Positions 19,539-28,319 of a DNA stretch of 64,000 nucleotides are shown here, piece after piece. The DNA comes from Streptomyces sp. NBC_01244 (GTDB lineage Bacteria; Actinomycetota; Actinomycetes; Streptomycetales; Streptomycetaceae): NCBI RefSeq assembly GCF_035987325.1, contig NZ_CP108488.1:4960001-5024000 (forward strand), given 5' to 3'. A program made the position numbers and the translations under genes. The notes below the pieces were generated by a model. The model was given only the letters and a program-made list of their open reading frames with translations, was not told where the DNA came from and did no database searches. Numbering within the stretch: the first letter of the stretch is position 1; each line of letters opens with the position of its first letter.

Positions 19539-20612
19539 TCAGGCGGTGGTGGTGACGGTGGCCGGGTGGCGGGGGCCCGGGGGGACGGCCGGCGGGCGGG
19601 AAGAGGCCATCTCCTTGCGGAGGACCGGGACCACTTCTTCGCCGAGGATGTCGATCTGTTCCAGGACCGTCTTCAGCGGGAGGCCCGCGTGGTCGACGAC
19701 GAACAGCTGGCGCTGGTAGTCCCCGTAGGCATCGCGGAAGGTCAGGGTCTTCTCGATCGCCTCGTCGGGGCTGCCCACCGTCAGGGGGGTCCGCTCGGTG
19801 AACTGCTCCAGCGAGGGGCCGCCGCCGTAGACCGGGGCGCGGTCGAAGTACGGGCGGAACTCCCGTACCGCGTCCTGGGACTTCGGCCGCAGGAAGACCT
19901 GGCCGCCCAGACCGACCATCGCCTGTTCGGGGGTGCCGTGCCCGTGGTGCGCCCACCGCTCGCGGTAGAGGTCCACCAGGCCGGCGAAGTGCGCGATCGG
20001 GGCGAAGAGGTTGTTCGCGAAGAAGCCGTCGCCGTAGTAGGCGGCCTGTTCGGCGACCTCCGGAGAGCGGATCGAGCCGTGCCAGACGAACGGCGGGACG
20101 CCGTCCAGGGGGCGCGGGGTCGAGGTGAAGCCTTGCAGAGGGGCGCGGAAACGGCCCTTCCAGTCGACGTTCTCCTCGCGCCACAGCCGGTGCAGGAGCG
20201 CGTAGTTCTCCACCGCCAGTTCCAGGCCCTTGCGGAGGTCCTGGCCGAACCAGGGGTAGACGGCGGGCGTGTTGCCGCGTCCCATCATCAGGTCAACCCG
20301 GCCGTCGGCCAGGTGCTGGAGCATCGCGAAGTCCTCCGCGATCTTCACCGGGTCGTTCGTGGTGATGAGCGTGGTGGAGGTGGAGAGGATCAGCCGCTCG
20401 GTGCGGGCCGCGATCCACGCCAGCATCGTGGTCGGCGAGGACGGGACGAAGGGCGGATTGTGGTGCTCGCCCGTCGCGAAGACGTCGAGGCCGGCTTCCT
20501 CCGCCTTGACGGCGATGGTCGTCATGGCCTTGATCCGCTCGTGCTCGGTCGGCGCTCGACCGGTCAGCGGATCGGGTGTCACGTCACCGATGGAGAAGAT
20601 GCCGAACTGCAC
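19539..20612 (-). CDS. LLM-class flavin-dependent (luciferase-like) monooxygenase
   Basis: A 357-residue bacterial-luciferase-fold protein: FGIFSIGDVTPD at the start, GLDVFATGEHH, MLAWIAARTERLILST, MMGRGNTPAVYPWFG and PPFVWHGSIRSPEVAEQAAYYGDGFF. This family uses reduced FMN or F420 to oxidise small molecules. The start is the GTG at 20612, with a GAGAGG site. A WrbA-like FMN quinone reductase gene lies 100 bases upstream on the same strand and could provide reduced flavin, so the two are likely an operon. Whether they belong to the neighbouring biosynthetic cluster is unclear. Confidence 0.88.
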   Translation of the reverse strand: MQFGIFSIGDVTPDPLTGRAPTEHERIKAMTTIAVKAEEAGLDVFATGEHHNPPFVPSSPTTMLAWIAARTERLILSTSTTLITTNDPVKIAEDFAMLQHLADGRVDLMMGRGNTPAVYPWFGQDLRKGLELAVENYALLHRLWREENVDWKGRFRAPLQGFTSTPRPLDGVPPFVWHGSIRSPEVAEQAAYYGDGFFANNLFAPIAHFAGLVDLYRERWAHHGHGTPEQAMVGLGGQVFLRPKSQDAVREFRPYFDRAPVYGGGPSLEQFTERTPLTVGSPDEAIEKTLTFRDAYGDYQRQLFVVDHAGLPLKTVLEQIDILGEEVVPVLRKEMASSRPPAVPPGPRHPATVTTTA

Positions 20613-20713
20613 CGCGCTCACCTCTCGCTGTTCTTCGCTTCGTTGCTGACCGGGACGTGCGGTGCGCCGGGGGGTGCCGTCGTGGCACCGCACGTCCCTG
20701 GCCGGGTGCCGGA

Positions 20714-21334
20714 TCAGACGGCGGCGGCCCAGCCGGTCTTCAGGGCGGTCGCGATCTCCACGGCGCGGCGCGCCTGGAACTCGACGGCGGAGAGGTTCTC
20801 CGGGTTCACGTTCGCCGCGGCGTTCGCCGAGACGCTGCTCGCGCCGTACGGGTTGCCGTTGCCCGGGAGGAACTGGACCGGGTCCGCGAAGCCGGGCGGG
20901 ACGATGATGGCGCCCCAGTGGTAGAAGGTGTTGTTCAGGGCGAGGATCGTGCTCTCCTGGCCACCGTGCGTCGAGGACGTGGAGGTGAAGGAGGAGCAGA
21001 CCTTGTTGACGGTCTTGCCCTGGAACCACAGGCCACCGGTGGTGTCGATGAACTGCTTGATCTGCGAGGCGGGCAGGCCGAAGCGGGTCGGCGTACCGAT
21101 CAGGATGACGTCCGCCCACTCGATGTCCTCGAGGGAGGCGACCGGGATGTCCTTGGTCTGCTCGACGTGCTTCGCCCAGTCCGGGGTGGCCGCGATGACG
21201 GAGTCCGGGGCGATCTCGGCGACGCGGCGCAGACGCACCTCACCGCCGGCCTTCTCGGCGGCGGTGGCCGCGGCCTCGGCCAGCTGGTGAACGTTGCCAG
21301 TGGACGAGTAGTAGATGACGGCGACATTGGTCAT
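20714..21334 (-). CDS. wrbA: NAD(P)H:quinone oxidoreductase, WrbA type
   Basis: A 206-residue flavodoxin-like protein with the FMN phosphate loop YYSSTGNVHQLA, TPTRFGLPASQIKQFID, SSFTSTSSTHGGQESTI and GASSVSAN, which together define the WrbA group. It reduces quinones by two electrons and protects against redox cycling. The ATG at 21334 starts TNVAVIYY. It is upstream of the luciferase-like monooxygenase gene on the same strand. Confidence 0.92.
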   Translation of the reverse strand: MTNVAVIYYSSTGNVHQLAEAAATAAEKAGGEVRLRRVAEIAPDSVIAATPDWAKHVEQTKDIPVASLEDIEWADVILIGTPTRFGLPASQIKQFIDTTGGLWFQGKTVNKVCSSFTSTSSTHGGQESTILALNNTFYHWGAIIVPPGFADPVQFLPGNGNPYGASSVSANAAANVNPENLSAVEFQARRAVEIATALKTGWAAAV

Positions 21335-21454
21335 GGCCGTGGTACTCCCTATAAGCGATTGCGTGGTGGGGGGCCCTGGTACAGGACATTGCTGGATGCG
21401 ACGGGCACGGGCCAGGGCGGGAACCACAGTCCGTCAAGTTCCGCGCGCCGCTGG

Positions 21455-22519
21455 TCAGCGCGGTAGCGAGGAGATGCCGATGCGGCCCACGTCGATCCGG
21501 GCGCCCTGGCCCCAGAGGCGGTTCTGCCGCAGCGAGGCGGGGTCGACGTACGTCTGCTCGTACGGGGCGCCGCGGTCCGGGTCGTAGGCGGGCTCGGAGG
21601 AGACCTTCACCAGGCCCCGGCCGTTGCCGCCTTCGGCGTCGAGCAGGTTGAACAGCCCGAGTCCGCAGGAGAGCTGACGCGGGGTCACGTCTTCTTCCTG
21701 CCCGCCGTGGTCGAGGACCATGTGGGTGCGGTCGGCGAGCCGGTGGCCCGGCCGGTCCACCGTGAAGACCTGGGCGCCGTCGATCTTCCAGACGGCGGCG
21801 CCGCCGGTGCGGTCGTAGGAGACCGACAGCTTGTGCTTCTGGTCGGGGGTGCGGTCGGCGACGGGAACCGCGTACGAGAAGGACGCGTACGAGGCGCCGG
21901 GCGTGGGCAGCCGCTCGTAGAAGGCGTAGATCTTGCGGTCGGTGACGAAGAAGTCGAAGACCAGGCTCGACTCCAGGTCGTACATCGACATGGTGCCGGC
22001 GGCGAGCCGCAGGTCGGTCCGGGGATCGGCGACGTCGGCGCCGAAGGGGTGGTTCGCGGTGCCGAAGGTGCGCGCGGAGTAGTTGCCCGCCTCGCAGCTC
22101 AGGACCTGGCCGGGGGTGGTGTCGAAGCCGGTGAACCCGGCCGTGGAGGTGTGGTTGGCCATCGCGTACCACTTGAGGTGGTCGTAGGCGCCCGCGCCCG
22201 CCGGCTCCGGCTCGGTGGTGTAGGTGAACGCCGGCTGCCCGGTGGCCGGGTTGGTGCCGGAGGCGGCGACGCGCAGGCCGGCCGCCGAGGTGGTGGGGGT
22301 CCCGTCGCCGGCGGGCAGGTCGCCGGTGGGCGTCAGCTGCCACTTGGCGTCGGATCCGGTGGTGTCGAAGCCCCTGCGGAAGTCGTCCCAGGTGACGGAC
22401 CAGCCCCGGGCGGCGGCGTCCTCGCCGCCGGCCGGGGCGGCCTGGGAGACGGGGGCGGTGCTCAGGGACAGGGTCAGGGCCAGGGCGGTCACGGACAGCG
22501 GAAGTAAGCCGCGTTTCAC
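21455..22519 (-). CDS. Secreted DUF protein (lectin-like fold)
   Basis: A 354-residue exported protein. The signal peptide is KRGLLPLSVTALALTLSLST followed by an AQAA-type cleavage region. The mature part (about 30-354) is rich in Trp, Asp and aromatic residues, without transmembrane segments. WSVTWDDFRRGFD and KIDGAQVFTVD look like a jelly-roll or concanavalin-like fold, of the type found in DUF6081-family actinobacterial exoproteins. No catalytic motif was recognised. The GTG at 22519 is followed closely downstream of the DAHP synthase stop (22546) by 26 bases, so it may be read through from that gene. Confidence 0.65.
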   Translation of the reverse strand: MKRGLLPLSVTALALTLSLSTAPVSQAAPAGGEDAAARGWSVTWDDFRRGFDTTGSDAKWQLTPTGDLPAGDGTPTTSAAGLRVAASGTNPATGQPAFTYTTEPEPAGAGAYDHLKWYAMANHTSTAGFTGFDTTPGQVLSCEAGNYSARTFGTANHPFGADVADPRTDLRLAAGTMSMYDLESSLVFDFFVTDRKIYAFYERLPTPGASYASFSYAVPVADRTPDQKHKLSVSYDRTGGAAVWKIDGAQVFTVDRPGHRLADRTHMVLDHGGQEEDVTPRQLSCGLGLFNLLDAEGGNGRGLVKVSSEPAYDPDRGAPYEQTYVDPASLRQNRLWGQGARIDVGRIGISSLPR

Positions 22520-22545
22520 GGACTGTGCCTCTCGGGTGTGGTGGG

Positions 22546-23901
22546 TTAACGCCGGTGGTTGCGCAGCATCTCCGCGACCAGGAAGGCGACGTCGAGGGAC
22601 TGGCTGTGGTTGAGGCGGGGGTCGCAGGCCGTCTCGTAGCGGAGGCACAGGTCGTCGGCCTCCAGGTTGTAGCCGCCGCCCAGGCACTCGGTGACGTCGT
22701 CGCCGGTCAGCTCCATGTGCAGGCCGCCGGGGTGGGTGCCCAGGGACCGGTGGACCTCGAAGAAGCCCGCGACCTCGTTCAGCACGTCGTCGAAGTGCCG
22801 GGTCTTGTGGCCGGTTGAGGCCGTGAAGGTGTTGCCGTGCATCGGGTCGCAGACCCAGGGCACGACCAGCCCTTCGGCGGCCACCTTGCCGACCAGGTCG
22901 GGCAGCAGGTCGCGGACCTTCTCGGCGCCCATGCGCACGACGAAGGTGAGCCGGCCCGGGATCTGGTCGGGGTTGAGCCGCTCCGACAGGGCCAGCACGG
23001 TGTCCGGGGTCGCGGTCGGGCCGAGCTTGACGGCGACGGGGTTGGAGATGCGCGAGAAGTACTCGACGTGCGCGCCGTCCAGGTCGCGGGTGCGCTCGCC
23101 GATCCACACGAGGTGGCCGCTGGTCGCGTACGCGAGGCCGGTCTCCGGCTCGACGCGGGTCAGCGCCGCCTCGTAGTCCAGCAGCAGGCCCTCGTGGCTC
23201 GCGTACATCTCCGTGGCGTGCAGGGCGCCGGGGTCGACACCACAGGCGCGCATGAAGGCGAGCGCGCGGTCGATCTCGCCGGCGATCCGCTCGTAGCGGC
23301 CGACGGCCGGGGTGCCCTCCAGGAAGCCCTGGTTCCAGCGGTGCACCAGGGAGAGGTCGGCGCCGCCGCCCGTCATGAAGGCCCGTACGAGGTTCAGCGT
23401 CGTGGTGGACGCCTCGTACATGGTGCGCAGGCGCTGCGGGTCGGGGCGGCGGTCGGCCTCCGTGAAGGCATGGCCGTTGACGGCGTCGCCCCGGTAGGAG
23501 GGCAGGGCCATCCCTTCGCGGACCTCGGTGCCGCTGGAGCGGGGCTTGGCGTACTGACCGGCGAGCCGGCCGACCTTGACCACCGGCAGGGACGAACCGT
23601 GGGTGAGGACGACGGCCATCTGCAGCAGGGTGCGCAGCTTGCCCTCGACCGCCGGGGCCGTGTTGCCCGCGAAGGTCTCGGCGCAGTCGCCGCCCTGGAG
23701 CAGGAAGGCCTCGCCGCGGGCGACCGCACCGAGCTGGTCGCGCAGCCGGTCGCATTCCGCGGCGTACACCAGCGGCGGGGCGTTCTTCAGATGCGCGGCG
23801 ACCTGGTCGAGTTCTTCGTGATCGGGCCAGTCCGGCTGCTGCGCGGCCGGACGGGAACGCCAGGAATCGATTGCCGACGTGTGAGATGAATTTGTGATCA
23901 T
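22546..23901 (-). CDS. aroH: 3-deoxy-D-arabino-heptulosonate-7-phosphate synthase, class II (cluster copy)
   Basis: A 451-residue class II DAHP synthase, normal length for actinobacteria. It has DSWRSRPAAQQPDW, the metal-binding Cys in LLQGGDCAETF, KVGRLAGQYAKPRS, GERTRDLDGAH and the C-terminal ECLGGG loop. It condenses phosphoenolpyruvate with erythrose-4-phosphate, the first step to chorismate. I chose ATG 23901 because GAGGCGG stands just upstream. It is divergent from a trpE homologue across a 183-base AT-rich region, so it probably is a dedicated copy feeding the cluster. Actinobacteria normally have another copy for primary metabolism. Confidence 0.93.
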   Translation of the reverse strand: MITNSSHTSAIDSWRSRPAAQQPDWPDHEELDQVAAHLKNAPPLVYAAECDRLRDQLGAVARGEAFLLQGGDCAETFAGNTAPAVEGKLRTLLQMAVVLTHGSSLPVVKVGRLAGQYAKPRSSGTEVREGMALPSYRGDAVNGHAFTEADRRPDPQRLRTMYEASTTTLNLVRAFMTGGGADLSLVHRWNQGFLEGTPAVGRYERIAGEIDRALAFMRACGVDPGALHATEMYASHEGLLLDYEAALTRVEPETGLAYATSGHLVWIGERTRDLDGAHVEYFSRISNPVAVKLGPTATPDTVLALSERLNPDQIPGRLTFVVRMGAEKVRDLLPDLVGKVAAEGLVVPWVCDPMHGNTFTASTGHKTRHFDDVLNEVAGFFEVHRSLGTHPGGLHMELTGDDVTECLGGGYNLEADDLCLRYETACDPRLNHSQSLDVAFLVAEMLRNHRR

Positions 23902-24084
23902 ATCCGCCTCGAATGGACTGTGTGACGTGCTTGTGCCGCTACTCAATAGGTGTTGGCTGAAACTGGTCAAGCGTTTCTCGAAGTGGTCCGCATCCCGAAT
24001 CCCCGATTGGTCTGGCTACATTTACCGACCTGATGATTTGCTGCACACGTCCCGCTACGGGTCGAGGCGAGTAAGGAAAACTGG
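23902..24084. promoter_or_regulatory. Divergent promoter region of DAHP synthase and trpE-like gene
   Basis: These 183 bases separate the two divergent aromatic-supply genes and are clearly less GC-rich than the flanks. A possible plus-strand -10 (TACATT, near 24018) is visible. No perfect palindrome longer than 6 bp was found. An AAGGAAAACTGG site precedes the trpE ATG. Confidence 0.5.
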
Positions 24085-25542
24085 ATGCCAACAGTGAATG
24101 TAAGAATCCGGACGACGGCGCTTCCGGCGTCGCACGCACCCCTGGATCTCTACACACGGCTGGGCTCCCAGCTCGGCACCGACCAGGTCTTCCTGTTCGA
24201 GCACCCGGTCGGATCCGAACCGGGCCGGATGGCCGCCCTGGTGGGCTGGGGCCGGCTGTTGCAGCTGCGCGTGTACGCCAACCGGGTCGAGATCGACGGG
24301 CTCGCGTCCCTGACCGCCCTGGCGCGGGCCGCCGCGGCGGCCGCCGGGCTCCGGGAGGACGACGTGGGCGGTGCCTGGCGCGGCCCCTCGCCGAGCTTTT
24401 GGGAGCTGCTGCGGGCCACCCAGCGGCTCTTCGAGCTGGAGGGCGAGAGCCCGTGCGACGGCTTCTCCTTCGGCTTCGTCACCGTCATCGGCTACGGCGC
24501 GGCCGGGCACATGGAGCGGCTGCGCGCGGACACCGACCCCGCCAAGGCCGACATCACGCTGACGCTGTTCCGCACCACCGCGCACTACGCGGCCGCCGGG
24601 GAGCCTCCCGTCCTGGTGCACGCCGCCGCCGACGGCTGGCCCGCGGCGCCCGAGGTGGACCTGAGCCCGCTGGTCGGCGCGGACGAGCCGGTGCCCGCCC
24701 CGGAGGTGTACGAGGTGCGGGACTCCATGGAGCGGGAGGACTTCCTGCACCGGGTGAGGCGGTGTCTGGCGCACATCGCCGACGGCGAGGTGGACCAGAT
24801 CCAGGTCGGCCACCGCATCGACGTACGGTCCTCGCTGTCCCCCGTGGACGTCTACCGGCGGCTGCGGGCCCGCAACCCCTCGCCGCACATGTACCTGCTG
24901 CCGCATGCGACGGGCACCGTCGTCGGCGCCAGCCCCGAACTGCTGTTCCGGATGTCCGACGACACCCTGACGCTGCGGTCGATCGCCGGTACGGCGCACC
25001 GCAGCGGCGATCCGCAGACCGACGAGCGGCGCGTGGCCGAGCTGGTGAAGGACCCCAAGGAGCGGGCCGAGCACCTGATGCTGGTCGACCTGGCGCGGGA
25101 GGACCTCGCGGCGGTGACCGGGCCCGGGAACCCGCGGGTGGAGAAGCTGATGACGGTGGAGGCCTTCTCGCACGTCTTCCACATGATCTCGACGGTCAGC
25201 GGGAAGCTGCCGCCGGACGCCGACGTGTGGTCGGCGCTGTGTTCGGCCTTCCCGGCGGGGACGGTCACCGGGGTGCCCCGGCCCCGCGCCATGGAGCTGA
25301 TCGGGACGCTGGAGATCGAACCGCGCGGGCTGTACGCGGGGGCGGTGGGGCTGCTCGACGTCCGGGGCTGGAACGAGCTGGCCCTGTGCATCCGCACGAT
25401 CGTCCACGACGGCGCGGTGTACTCGACGCAGAGCTCCGCCGGCATCGTCGAGGGCTCCGACCCCGCCGCCGAGTGGAACGAGACGATGGCGAAGATGTCG
25501 GCGGCCTACTGGGCGCTGACCGGCAAGGAACTGCTGGCCTGA
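24085..25542 (+). CDS. trpE: Anthranilate synthase component I (TrpE-like)
   Basis: A 485-residue chorismate-binding enzyme. It has ASPELLFRM, SIAGTAHRSG (Ala as in TrpE; PabB has Lys in PIKGT), AEHLMLVDLAREDLAAV, FSHVFHMISTVSGKL, FPAGTVTGVPRPRAMELI and GLYAGAVGL. The enzyme turns chorismate into anthranilate with ammonia from a TrpG partner. No glutaminase gene is in the window, so TrpG or PabA must come from elsewhere, or ammonia is used. The first 200 residues are more divergent than the C-terminal half. It supplies anthranilate, either for the trpD/trpC route to indole or directly for the product. Confidence 0.9.
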   Translation: MPTVNVRIRTTALPASHAPLDLYTRLGSQLGTDQVFLFEHPVGSEPGRMAALVGWGRLLQLRVYANRVEIDGLASLTALARAAAAAAGLREDDVGGAWRGPSPSFWELLRATQRLFELEGESPCDGFSFGFVTVIGYGAAGHMERLRADTDPAKADITLTLFRTTAHYAAAGEPPVLVHAAADGWPAAPEVDLSPLVGADEPVPAPEVYEVRDSMEREDFLHRVRRCLAHIADGEVDQIQVGHRIDVRSSLSPVDVYRRLRARNPSPHMYLLPHATGTVVGASPELLFRMSDDTLTLRSIAGTAHRSGDPQTDERRVAELVKDPKERAEHLMLVDLAREDLAAVTGPGNPRVEKLMTVEAFSHVFHMISTVSGKLPPDADVWSALCSAFPAGTVTGVPRPRAMELIGTLEIEPRGLYAGAVGLLDVRGWNELALCIRTIVHDGAVYSTQSSAGIVEGSDPAAEWNETMAKMSAAYWALTGKELLA

Positions 25543-25552
25543 GCGGGACCGG

Positions 25553-25590
25553 GACGCCGCGCACCCCGCCGGTGCGGGGCGTGCGGCGTC
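25553..25590. terminator. Terminator between trpE and mocR
   Basis: GACGCCGC at 25553 and GCGGCGTC ending at 25590 form an imperfect 17-bp stem between the convergent trpE-like and MocR genes. The arm overlaps the stop codon of the regulator gene. Confidence 0.6.
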
Positions 25591-27094
25591 AGCCCGAGAG
25601 CATCAGCACCCCGCGGGGACTCCCGGTGTTCGAGAACTTCCTGGCCGCCTTCGGCGCCGACCCCGCCGACCCCGCCGACCCCGCCGCGGCCGTCTCCGCG
25701 TAGCCCGCGGCCAGTTCGGCGGCCGCGCGGCGAAGTCCGGTCCGCGAGTGCGCGCCGTAGCCCAGGACCAGTGCGGGCCGGGACCGGTGCGGTGCGGCGT
25801 GGAACTCCCGGCCGCCGCGCAGCCGTACCCCGCGCCGCTGGGCGGCGGCCACCAGCGCCTCCTCGTCGGCGGCCCGGGGCAGCCCCACGTACACGTGCAG
25901 GCCGGCGGCCGCGCCCAGCAGCGAGGCCTCCGGCAGATGGCGCTGGAGCGCGTCGGTGAGCGCCTCGCGCCGGCCGCGGTAGCGGGCCCGGGTGGAGCGC
26001 AGGTGCCGGTCGAAGGCGCCGCTGGCCATCAGGTCGGCGAAGGCCAGCTGGGTCAGCACGTCGTGGCCGAGGTCCCGGTGGGCGCGGACCCGCTCGAGGT
26101 CGGCGAAGAGCGCAGGCGGCGCCACCAGCCAGCCAAGCCGCAGCCCCGGCACGAGCGTCTTGCTCACCGTCCCCGCGTGCACCACCCGGTCGGGGGCCCG
26201 GCGCTGGAGGGCCAGCGGGCGGGGCGCGCGGTCGAACCACAGGTCGCCGTCGTGGTCGTCCTCGACGATCCAGCCGTCCACGTCGTGCGCCCACCGCAGC
26301 AGTGCCTCCCGGCGCTGTCCGCTGAGCACCGCGCCGGTCGGGAACTGGTGGGTGGGCGTGACGAGGACCGCCCGCGCACCGGACCGGGCGAGCGCCTCGA
26401 CGTCGATGCCCTCGCGGTCGACGGGGATGGGCAGCGGCCGCATTCCGGCGTCCTTGACGAACCCGCGAAGCCGCTGGTGGCAGGGATCCTCGACGGCCAT
26501 GTCGGGTGCGCCCCGGTGCGGCAGGACCGAGCAGAGCAGGCCCAGGCCCTGGGCGAAGCCGGAGACCACCATGACCTGTTCGGGGGCCGTGCGCACGCCC
26601 CGTACCCGGCCCATGTAACGGGCCAGTTCCTCGCGCAGCGGGGCCGTCCCGGCCAGCGGCGGATAGTCGAGCTGTCCGGGCCGTACGGCGTACAGCGCGC
26701 GCTGGTAGGAGGCCAGCCATTCACGGTGCGGGAAGTGCGGGGTGCTGTCGGCTCCGCCGGTGCGCAGGTCGATCCAGGGTGCGGGCGGGGAGACGGGGAG
26801 CGCGGGCTCGGGGCGCTGATCGCGGGACGCGGCGCCGGCCGGGGCGAGATGGCGGGCGACCCGGGTGCCGGACCCCCGTACGGCCTCCAGGTACCCCTCG
26901 GCGACGAGCTGCCCGTAGGCCTCCACCACCACGCTGCGCGAGACCGAGAGGTCCGCGGCGAGCCGGCGGGTGGAGGGCATGGGCGTGCCCGGATGCAGCA
27001 CCCCCTGCGCGATCTCACTCCTCACGATGTTCTGCAATTGTGCGGTGAGCGATTCCCCCGCATTCCTGGAAATATTTCTCGAAAAATTCCACAT
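25589..27094 (-). CDS. MocR-family regulator (GntR-HTH plus aminotransferase domain)
   Basis: A 501-residue fusion. The GntR winged helix (about 10-80) reads LTAQLQNIVRSEIAQGVL, PSTRRLAADLSVSRSVVVEAY, EGYLEAVRGSGTRVA. The rest (about 115-480) is a fold-type I aminotransferase domain with PLP lysine in VSKTLVPGLRLGW and DDHDGDLWFD. MocR proteins sense PLP or amino-acid ligands and usually act on a divergent target. This gene faces trpD across 110 bases, and its 3' end converges with trpE, so it is a good candidate for control of the tryptophan-supply genes. I chose ATG 27094 because a G-rich site precedes it. The C-terminal tail has a DPADPADP repeat. Confidence 0.91.
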   Translation of the reverse strand: MWNFSRNISRNAGESLTAQLQNIVRSEIAQGVLHPGTPMPSTRRLAADLSVSRSVVVEAYGQLVAEGYLEAVRGSGTRVARHLAPAGAASRDQRPEPALPVSPPAPWIDLRTGGADSTPHFPHREWLASYQRALYAVRPGQLDYPPLAGTAPLREELARYMGRVRGVRTAPEQVMVVSGFAQGLGLLCSVLPHRGAPDMAVEDPCHQRLRGFVKDAGMRPLPIPVDREGIDVEALARSGARAVLVTPTHQFPTGAVLSGQRREALLRWAHDVDGWIVEDDHDGDLWFDRAPRPLALQRRAPDRVVHAGTVSKTLVPGLRLGWLVAPPALFADLERVRAHRDLGHDVLTQLAFADLMASGAFDRHLRSTRARYRGRREALTDALQRHLPEASLLGAAAGLHVYVGLPRAADEEALVAAAQRRGVRLRGGREFHAAPHRSRPALVLGYGAHSRTGLRRAAAELAAGYAETAAAGSAGSAGSAPKAARKFSNTGSPRGVLMLSG

Positions 27095-27204
27095 CCCGAG
27101 TTCCCCCCTCTGGACAACTGGACCTGGCCAAAACCGGCGACTGGTATGGGCGCCCTTCCGAAATACGCACCAGACTGGCTTCCTCATAACTAGGGAGGTT
27201 TTCC
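27095..27204. promoter_or_regulatory. mocR-trpD divergent intergenic region
   Basis: CTGGAC is repeated directly at 27110-27115 and 27118-27123, and CTGGT (27141-27145) is inverted as ACCAG at 27169-27173. MocR regulators typically bind direct repeats in the divergent promoter, so these are candidate sites. AGGGAGG precedes the trpD GTG. Confidence 0.5.
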
Positions 27205-28251
27205 GTGGAACGAAAGTGGCCGGAACTGCTGACCGCCTTGGTCACGGGCGAGGACCTGAGTCCGGAGGAGACCGACTGGGCGATGGATCAGGTCATGCGG
27301 GGCGATGTCGCTCCCGTCCACATCGCCGGACTGCTGATCGGACTGCGCGCCAAGGGCGAGACCGTCGGCGAAATCGAGGGCTTCACCCGGGCCATGCGCC
27401 GGCACGCGGTCCGCATCCGCATCCCCGGACCCACGGTGGACATCGTCGGAACGGGTGGCGACGGCTCGAACAGCGTGAACGTCTCCACCATGTCGGCGGT
27501 CGTCGCGGCGGGCGCGGGTGCCAAGGTCGTCAAGCACGGCAACCGCTCCGCCTCCTCCGCCTCGGGCTCCGCCGACGTGCTGCGGGAGCTGGGCATCAGC
27601 CTGGACTTGGAGCCGGCGGACGTGGTGGCGCTGGCCGAGGAGGCCGGCATCACCTTCTGCTTCGCACCCCGCTTCCACCCCGCGATGCGGCACGCCTCCG
27701 GGCCGCGCCGCGAACTGGGGGTCCGTACGGTCTTCAACGTGCTGGGTCCGCTGACCAACCCGGCCGATGTCACGGCGCACGCCATCGGGGTGGCCGACCC
27801 GCGCATGGCCCCGCTCGTGGCAGGGGTGCTCGCGCGCCGCGGGGCCTCGGCCCTGGTGTTCCGGGGCGACGACGGCCTGGACGAACTGTCGGTCTCGACC
27901 ACCTCCCGGATCTGGTCGGTGGCGGGCGGAGAGGTGCGCGAGGAGCGGTTCGACCCGCGGGAGATCGGGATCGCCCTCGCTCCCGCCGACGCGCTGCGCG
28001 GCGGGGACGCCCGGCACAACGCCCAGGTCGCCCGGGACGTGTTCGCCGGGGCGCGCGGGCCCGTACAGGACGCCGTGGTGCTGTCGGCGGCGGCCGGGCT
28101 GGCCGCTCTGGAGGCCTCGTCCCGGCCGGTCGCCGAGCGGCTGGCCGCCGGAGTGGAGCGGGCCCGGGCCGCCATCGACACGGGGGCGGCGGCTTCGGTC
28201 CTCGGCCGCTGGGTGGCGCTGTCCTCCAAGCTCGCCCCCTCGGAGAGCTGA
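27205..28251 (+). CDS. trpD: Anthranilate phosphoribosyltransferase (cluster copy)
   Basis: A 348-residue enzyme with [18 protein letters not shown] (PRPP-binding), [29 protein letters not shown] and [11 protein letters not shown]. It transfers the phosphoribosyl group from PRPP to anthranilate. Both conserved motifs are intact and the length is normal. It is the first gene downstream of the MocR divergent region, with TrpC in the opposite orientation beyond a strong terminator. Together with TrpE and TrpC it forms a partial second tryptophan branch. TrpF activity would come from PriA, and TrpA/B are not present. Confidence 0.94.
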   Translation: MERKWPELLTALVTGEDLSPEETDWAMDQVMRGDVAPVHIAGLLIGLRAKGETVGEIEGFTRAMRRHAVRIRIPGPTVDIVGTGGDGSNSVNVSTMSAVVAAGAGAKVVKHGNRSASSASGSADVLRELGISLDLEPADVVALAEEAGITFCFAPRFHPAMRHASGPRRELGVRTVFNVLGPLTNPADVTAHAIGVADPRMAPLVAGVLARRGASALVFRGDDGLDELSVSTTSRIWSVAGGEVREERFDPREIGIALAPADALRGGDARHNAQVARDVFAGARGPVQDAVVLSAAAGLAALEASSRPVAERLAAGVERARAAIDTGAAASVLGRWVALSSKLAPSES

Positions 28252-28278
28252 ACCGGCGGGAAGGCGCCGGGACCCGGA

Positions 28279-28311
28279 CGGGCCGTTCGCGTGAGGTACG
28301 CGAACGGCCCG
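28279..28311. terminator. Bidirectional terminator between trpD and trpC
   Basis: A perfect 14-bp stem (CGGGCCGTTCGCGT and ACGCGAACGGCCCG) with a 5-base loop lies between the convergent trpD and trpC genes. Confidence 0.9.
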
Positions 28312-28319
28312 CCCTTGTG

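Noticed and set aside
23894..24097. Possible Trp-containing leader peptide upstream of trpE (67 codons, three Trp)
   Set aside because: The tryptophans are scattered, not adjacent, no attenuator hairpin pair is seen, and it overlaps the trpE and DAHP synthase starts. It has no convincing ribosome binding site.
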